Part shown: positions 58,681 through 64,000 of the stretch, in pieces
Position numbering within the stretch: the first letter of the stretch is position 1
Layout of the letters: the number at the start of each line of letters is the position of its first letter
NCBI RefSeq assembly: GCF_020520425.1
Contig: NC_079487.1
Location: 107,108,141-107,172,140, forward strand
Reading direction: 5' to 3'
Length of the DNA: 64,000 nucleotides
From: Spinacia oleracea
Lineage: Eukaryota > Streptophyta > Magnoliopsida > Caryophyllales > Amaranthaceae
Translations under genes and position numbers: made by a program
Notes under the pieces: model-generated
The model's input: only the letters and a program-made list of their open reading frames with translations
Told to the model about the DNA's origin: nothing
Database searches by the model: none

Positions 58681-58689
58681 TACCATGTA

Positions 58690-59270
58690 TTTCAAAAACA
58701 CAATCCACGGTAACCAAACCGTCTCGACTTCTCTGACTTGGATAGTGGGGTGGCTAGCTTTCCTATGTGGTTTGTTCGGGTATGTTTTTCTTTAACTCTT
58801 ACTATGTCAATTATCAAACACGAAATAATTACATTATATGAATTATCCCTATCAATAAGATTTCAATTTTCATACATGTTAAAAAAAATTCATCTCGAAC
58901 TCATTAGCACGAGTAATAAAATAGTGTAATCCAAATTTTCAGTATTATTAAAGACCAAACAGGCGGGAGTCCCTAATATTTATACTAAGTATATCAAATA
59001 CGAAATAATTGGTTTTGTGTTACACTACTATGAAGTACATCCTAGACATTATGATCAATTGATCGATCACGTATACGTATAAGGTTTTATTTGATGTTAA
59101 TATACGTATAAGGTTTTATTTGATGTTAATATACTTTCACTGTGTTAATTAATTACAGTGGAGTAGTTAGCTATAATCCGACAATGGTGGGCTTGGAACT
59201 AGTTTCGGCGGTTTCAGTAACTATTTCCGGCGATGACATTCATCATAGTCGTCATTCTCGATCAGGTATA
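58690..59270 (+). other. Two exon-like stretches of unknown gene
   Basis: 58700-58780 encodes a hydrophobic run (TSLTWIVGWLAFLCGLFG) that ends at a gtatgt donor. 59178-59265 (YNPTMVGLELVSAVSVTISG) begins after an ag and ends at a gtatat donor. The phases would allow joining. They might belong to the WAT1-like remnant downstream, but I cannot show it. Confidence 0.25.
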
Positions 59271-59392
59271 TTTTGTTGAAGCAGTTACAAATTTAATTAA
59301 CTCCACTTTTTTGTTATTCTACGAAGCATATAGATAAAAGAATGTGGGGTCTATTAACGAATTTAATTTCTAGACAATCATCTCTTCCGGTT

Positions 59393-60055
59393 TATCAACC
59401 TTCCTTACTAATTGGTCATTGAATAAAAGGGCGTCTTTTACGTATCTGTCTTTCGCCCAATTACTCTCATCATGGTAATTGTGTTTGCCCCATTCTTTGT
59501 AGACGAGCCACTCCATACAGGAAGAGAAAGGTACGTAATATATGATTAATTATTTCATATACGGAGTACGAAAATGATAAAGGTCGCAACATGCGACCTT
59601 TAAGCCGTGTCACAAAGATGACATGGCATGCTTATGTGTCAAGATTTAAATTGGAAATCAAAAAATTTAACTTATATAACATATTATACATGTTTCAAAA
59701 AAAAGTAGGAGAATCTTAAAATACTAATTTGTTTCTTTATTTATATCGATTATCTTATTTACATATTTTCATAGTAAAACTATTGCATTCATAGTAAAAA
59801 TATTACGATGACGCATATTCTACGTGGCGCTTATATGTACCAATTAAACTGCGACACGTAAGATTGTGACAACTAAATGTTGTCGCGACTTGCGACCTTT
59901 ATCATCACCCTACGGAGTATTTAACTTTAGAAAAATTTGTAAATTTCTAATGGTGTTGTATTCATGTTTTTTGCAGCATAATTGGAGTTGTTGTTATCTT
60001 CATCGGAATCTACCTCCTTATATGGGGTAAAAAAGATGAACGGAAAAGGAGATAG
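59393..60055 (+). pseudogene. 3' end of a WAT1-like (EamA/drug-metabolite) transporter, probably broken
   Basis: The penultimate exon ends at 59530 with VIVFAPFFVDEPLHTGR followed by donor gtacgt. The last exon is 59977-60055 and encodes IIGVVVIFIGIYLLIWGKKD plus a basic tail and stop; the split AG|C codon fits. The FxxEPLHxG motif and a final membrane helix ending in WGK are typical of plant WAT1-related proteins (ten membrane helices, vacuolar or plasma-membrane export). Just upstream, NWSLNKRASFTYLSFAQLLS lies in a different frame, so a frameshift is needed. The eight or so earlier helices are not visible. Confidence 0.55.
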
Positions 60056-60432
60056 TATAGGAAACTTTTATCCATGGAGTACAATTTGTATCATGTAGAC
60101 TTTTATGATTAAAAGTCGAAACATTAATTTGTAATTTGTAAGTAAAATTTTCATTGTAAAATGGTCAAGTCAAACCTATTAAGTCCAACAAGGGCTTTCA
60201 TCTCTATGATTTTCTTGATTGGATATATTTTCCTTTTCTTGATTAGCTTGATTGGATATAATTTCAACTTTTGTTACTTTTTTTACTAATTTTATTATTT
60301 TCAACTTTTGTTATTTTTTACTAATCCCAAATTTGGATCAAATATCAAAAAGAATATCACGCACCATATTATCACGCACCATACAAAGTAGAAATTAAAA
60401 ATCAGATGAGAATATGAGATTCAACAAAGTAG
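60056..60432. other. Intergenic, nothing recognised
   Basis: T-rich duplicated motif (tttcaacttttgttacttttt) near 60250-60310; no gene. Confidence 0.4.
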
Positions 60433-60710
60433 CACTACAAGAAATTGTATTATTAACGACGGAAAATCCCGTCGCGAAAGGCCAATAATCGTTGATTAAC
60501 GACGGGATTTCCTGTCGCGAACCCGTCATAAAAGGGGGCCGTTGTTAATAGAAATCCCGTCTTAAATCCGTCATAAACCCGTCGTAAAAGACATTTGCGA
60601 CGGTTATTCCCGTCATTGTTTGGTTGTTACCCCGTCGCAAAAGGCTTTTGCGACGGGATTTTTGACCCGTCGTAATTAGGTTGTCGTTAAAGATACAAAT
60701 TCTTGTAGTG
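60433..60710. mobile_element. CACTA-type MITE
   Basis: Starts CACTACAAGAAATTG and ends CAAATTCTTGTAGTG, flanked by TAG on both sides (60430-60432 and 60711-60713), the 3-bp duplication of CACTA elements. The interior repeats GACGGG/CCCGTC motifs (CCCGTCGCAAAAGGCTTTTG) able to form several hairpins. 278 bp, no ORF. Confidence 0.95.
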
Positions 60711-60713
60711 TAG

Positions 60714-61302
60714 TTGTACGCAATGACGGACCCAATTAATCGGAAAAAAAGAAAAAAAAACTAGAATTTTAAATACTTGTCCAAATAAAAATAAGATTTA
60801 TATATTTAATCAGCAACAAATAAACATAAAGGCAAGATGTTGGAGTGGTTAGTGAAGAAATATAGTTATGCTATTGTCCCATTTTGTCATGGGTTCAATT
60901 CCTAGATTGAAGAAATTTGTGTTTTTTTTTAAAAAAATACTCAGCCTATTAAAATAATTTTTCAATTAAAAAATTGGATAGACATTTGTCTACCCAATGT
61001 ACAAAGTATATCCGCCCCTGACTTAGCCGTTGTTTTACTCTCATTCCATACTATTTTAAGATAATTTATTTAAAAGATTAAATATTTGTCTTAGAGCAGT
61101 AATTTCACATATAGAATTTATTATTATACATACGAGTACTTAATTATTCATGTGAAAATAAAAATATGGGGTGAATTCACTCAATTTAGTACTAGTCCTA
61201 CTATCCTAGACTCCTAGTCCTATACTCCTATACGGAGTACTCCGTAATAAATAATAATTAAAAAAATTAATCATAATAATAATCATCATAATAATAATAA
61301 TA

Positions 61303-61339
<37 letters not shown>

Positions 61340-61644
61340 TAATTATAATTATTGTTATTGAAACTTACTGTAACTTAAATTGAGCTTATGTCAAAAAAAA
61401 CTTATATAAACTTATTAGAACTCATAGGAACATATCTAAACTTATTGGACCTGCAACTTATATTTTAAAGTTGAACAGAACGTCCCCTTACTCTCCTTAA
61501 ATTTTGTGTCATTCTTCTTCGTTAGTCTGTATAATTTTTAGAACAACAAACAAAAGTCGTACATAAAATACATTTTCTTACAAAACACAATGGGTCCTAA
61601 TTAAAGCGAACAATATTTACTCCATCACAAATTCTTGTTTACAA
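60714..61644. other. Intergenic with (AAT)n and a tRNA-like stretch
   Basis: 61265-61340 is (AAT)n. 60840-60907 (TTGGAGTGGTTAG ... GGGTTCAATTCC) has weak pol III box A/B resemblance, perhaps a SINE. No gene. Confidence 0.4.
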
Positions 61645-61947
61645 GGGTTGTACAATAAATATTGTACACCAGAGTAAAAATTAACTCAAAATGTTTAAAA
61701 GTTAAGCTTATATATGTAAAAGTTATCCATTTTTCAGTGATAATTTTTTTCATTTTAATAAAACTTATTTCTTCAAAATCATTAATAATGTATAAAATTA
61801 ATCATTTAACTATTTAAAATGTTTATCTATCAACGTTTTTTTTACTAATATAAAAGTTAATCAAAACTAGGTTAAAGTTACAAAAAAATGGGTAAAAGTT
61901 ATTTTGGTGTACAATAAATTTATTGTGCACCTAGTGCGCACAAGACC
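61645..61947. repeat. Dispersed 303-bp repeat, intact copy
   Basis: Matches the split copy at 26205-28287 over its length. Both ends contain TGTACAATAAAT...ATTGTAC palindromes, so it may be a MITE. No clear target duplication. Confidence 0.88.
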
Positions 61948-63361
61948 TTTTGTTACTCCATATTACCCCCATACAGTATACATTTGTAGATAAAATTTAC
62001 TTAGCGATACGCTGCGTTACACGTGTCACATATTAGATGGAGGGATACTAGATTTGTATTAGAACATGATTTGAATGAAGACGAATCAGATGTGCTAAAG
62101 ACATTAATTCCTCCGATGTTACGTACGTTCTCTAATGTCTATGATATATAGGATCCTGGCTGGTCATGCATTTGCCCTCCGATATATGGAGTACTATGTA
62201 GGATATTGGATATATGTTGGATTAGGTGTAACTTAATGATAATGAAAGGAGAATTCATGTACACTAAAGTTTTAATAATCTTTCACTTATTGTACGCTAT
62301 GTTACAACTTTTGTATTTTGTCTGTTTATTTCTTTTGTTATCTATCATTAGTGTTTCTGCCACGCGTTGTGTCTATTATTAAAAGATTTGAAATATGAGT
62401 AAATGTGCACACAATTGAAAATATATTTTTTTGGTTTCAAGTGATCTTTTTCCAAAGGTAAATGATTTATTTAACAAATTTGATACCTTAGTAAGTTTTT
62501 AAAGGGGCTCCAAGCCTTCAAAATTCAACTTATATGATAGAGATTATTAGATGTTTTGAAGAATGGAAAATTTTAGTTGAGATATCATATGACTATATAT
62601 ATATATATTCTAATGAAAGTTTATTTTTCCTGTATTTATTTTTAAAAGTTGCTCAACTACATAAAACTTCTTATAAAGTAGCTCACTTTTTATGTATTCT
62701 TTAACTTAAAATGATTGTTATACATGGTTTTTTAAAATGTATAGCTTGTTCGAGGTTCAAACTTTTGTAAAAAATGCAACCTCTTGATCATTGGCCAATT
62801 ATAGTATTTATTGTAACTTACCTCCTCCATTATACTTGAGTGATCGGGCGGTAGGGGCCTTGAGGCGAGGGTTTTGCCTTTTGAAAAGTTTGTATAAGTC
62901 CAACAAGTCTAGCACTCCACTGAAGCCCATGTGTTGGGATGTTTGATGTGGGCTGGTGGACTAGCTAGTTGTTAAGTTAAATCCCACAGTGGGCTGGACT
63001 TGTGTAGTAGCAACACATTGTTTGGTGGGCCTCCAATAGATGGATCAACATATATAACTAAAGACTCCACGTAAACATAAACTCTGATATGTGTGAACAA
63101 CAAGTGTAGTGCTGTAGTGAACAACATAAGTTGTACTCCGTAACTTGTAAGGTCCCGTTTAGGTCATCTTGTTTCTCCTGATATGATTTGATCTTATTTT
63201 TTCTGATATTATTTTTTAGAATTAAAATTTAAATAAAAATCTAACAATTATTAATATTAAATAATTTACAGGTAAAATAAATGTTATTCAAATTTATAAT
63301 ATTGTTTTTATATTTCGTATTATTTATTTGACTTTGCTCATGATTAATCATTCCTAGACTT
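61948..63361. other. Intergenic, nothing recognised
   Basis: AT-rich with only short ORFs. Confidence 0.4.
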
Positions 63362-64000
63362 GTCTAGGTAAGAACCAATCTATCTAGTATTGGACATGAT
63401 CTAGATAGATTAGTTTTTATCTAAACATGATCTAGATAGATTGGTTCTTATTTAGATATAATCTAGACAAATCGGTTACGATCTGGACATATGAGTTTTG
63501 GTCTGTCGGCTCTAATATGTACATGCTCTGCGCAGGTCATTCATGATCTGGATAGATCGGTTCTGATCTAGATATATGGGTTATGATTTGGATATATCGG
63601 TTCTGATCTAGACATATGGGTTATGATTTGGACAAATCGATTCTGATCTGGACATAATTTAGACGGATCGGCTTTGAGCTGCACATGATCTGGGCCGATC
63701 GATTTTGGTTTGGACATATGGGTTCCGGTCTAGATCTGGACATATTGGTTTCGATGTAGACATGATTTGAACAAACCGGATATGATCTAGACATGATATG
63801 AACATATCAATTTTGAGACATATAGGTTCTGATTTGGACATAATATAGACATACCGTCTCTGATTTAGACATGGTCTGGAGATTTGGACAGGCCGGTTAT
63901 GAACCGGATAGATCAATCAGATCTGAACATATGGGTACTGATCTAGACATGATCTAGACAAATCGGTTCCGATTTAGACATGATTATGACAGATCGATTT
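63362..64000. repeat. Degenerate tandem array, unit about 20 bp, runs off the window
   Basis: Variants of GATCTAGACATATCGGTTCT recur dozens of times with frequent substitutions (gatctggacatatgggtt, gatttggacaaatcgattc). Higher-order pairs of 38-40 bp can be seen. The ORF at 63659-63916 is a by-product of the array. Confidence 0.85.

Noticed and set aside
63659..63916. 85-codon minus-strand ORF
   Set aside because: Periodic by-product of the degenerate ~20-bp array.

Overview
This window is nuclear DNA of a flowering plant, probably a core eudicot. The host genes have introns with plant-type AT-rich splice sites, their products are recognisable plant proteins, and the intergenic space is packed with plant-type transposons: a Ty3/gypsy Tat-lineage element, Helitrons, MULEs, and Stowaway-, Tourist-, hAT- and CACTA-type MITEs. 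I cannot name the species from sequence alone.

Layout. Positions 1-8730 hold most of a decayed Tat-lineage retrotransposon on the minus strand. It has the LTR next to gag (8303-8730), a primer-binding site, gag-protease-RT-RNase H-integrase broken by in-frame stops and an N-terminal frame break, a 46-bp tandem array, and a plus-strand, intron-containing antisense ORF that enters at the window edge. Positions 8731-12885 are intergenic with several MITEs. An ankyrin/PGG membrane protein gene (five exons, plus strand) occupies 12886-16478. It converges on a VAMP713-like vacuolar R-SNARE gene (four exons, minus strand, 17037-20676). Positions 21.4-30.3 kb are dense in nested transposons, including a 1.77-kb Pack-MULE (26482-28254) that appears to carry a piece of the host gene VPS54. 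A complete SEC24 COPII coat gene spans 30.9-41.0 kb on the plus strand in 12 coding exons; its introns hold a truncated LINE, a MITE and an 878-bp terminal-inverted-repeat element. A hAT-like and a Tourist-like element follow. A single-exon hybrid proline-rich (eight-cysteine) protein gene lies at 47473-47859.

Positions 49.6-54.3 kb form a mosaic: a 270-bp direct repeat, an inverted-repeat-bounded minisatellite, and a 2.94-kb Helitron whose insertion point is defined exactly by the uninterrupted copy of the same repeat 1.3 kb away. The Helitron contains a Ty1/copia remnant and a smaller Helitron. Beyond 55 kb lie a 660-bp heptanucleotide microsatellite, a possible unrecognised two-exon gene (56893-57441, minus), the 3' end of a WAT1-like transporter (probably a pseudogene), a CACTA-type MITE, and a degenerate repeat array that runs off the end.

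The host genes are not an operon and do not act as one unit, although two serve membrane traffic (SEC24 at ER exit, VAMP713 at the vacuole). Exon coordinates for the ankyrin, SEC24 and VAMP genes were worked out by hand; all junction phases agree and the summed lengths are multiples of three (2043, 2988 and 663 nt). No prokaryotic features, CRISPR arrays, rRNA or intact tRNA genes were seen.
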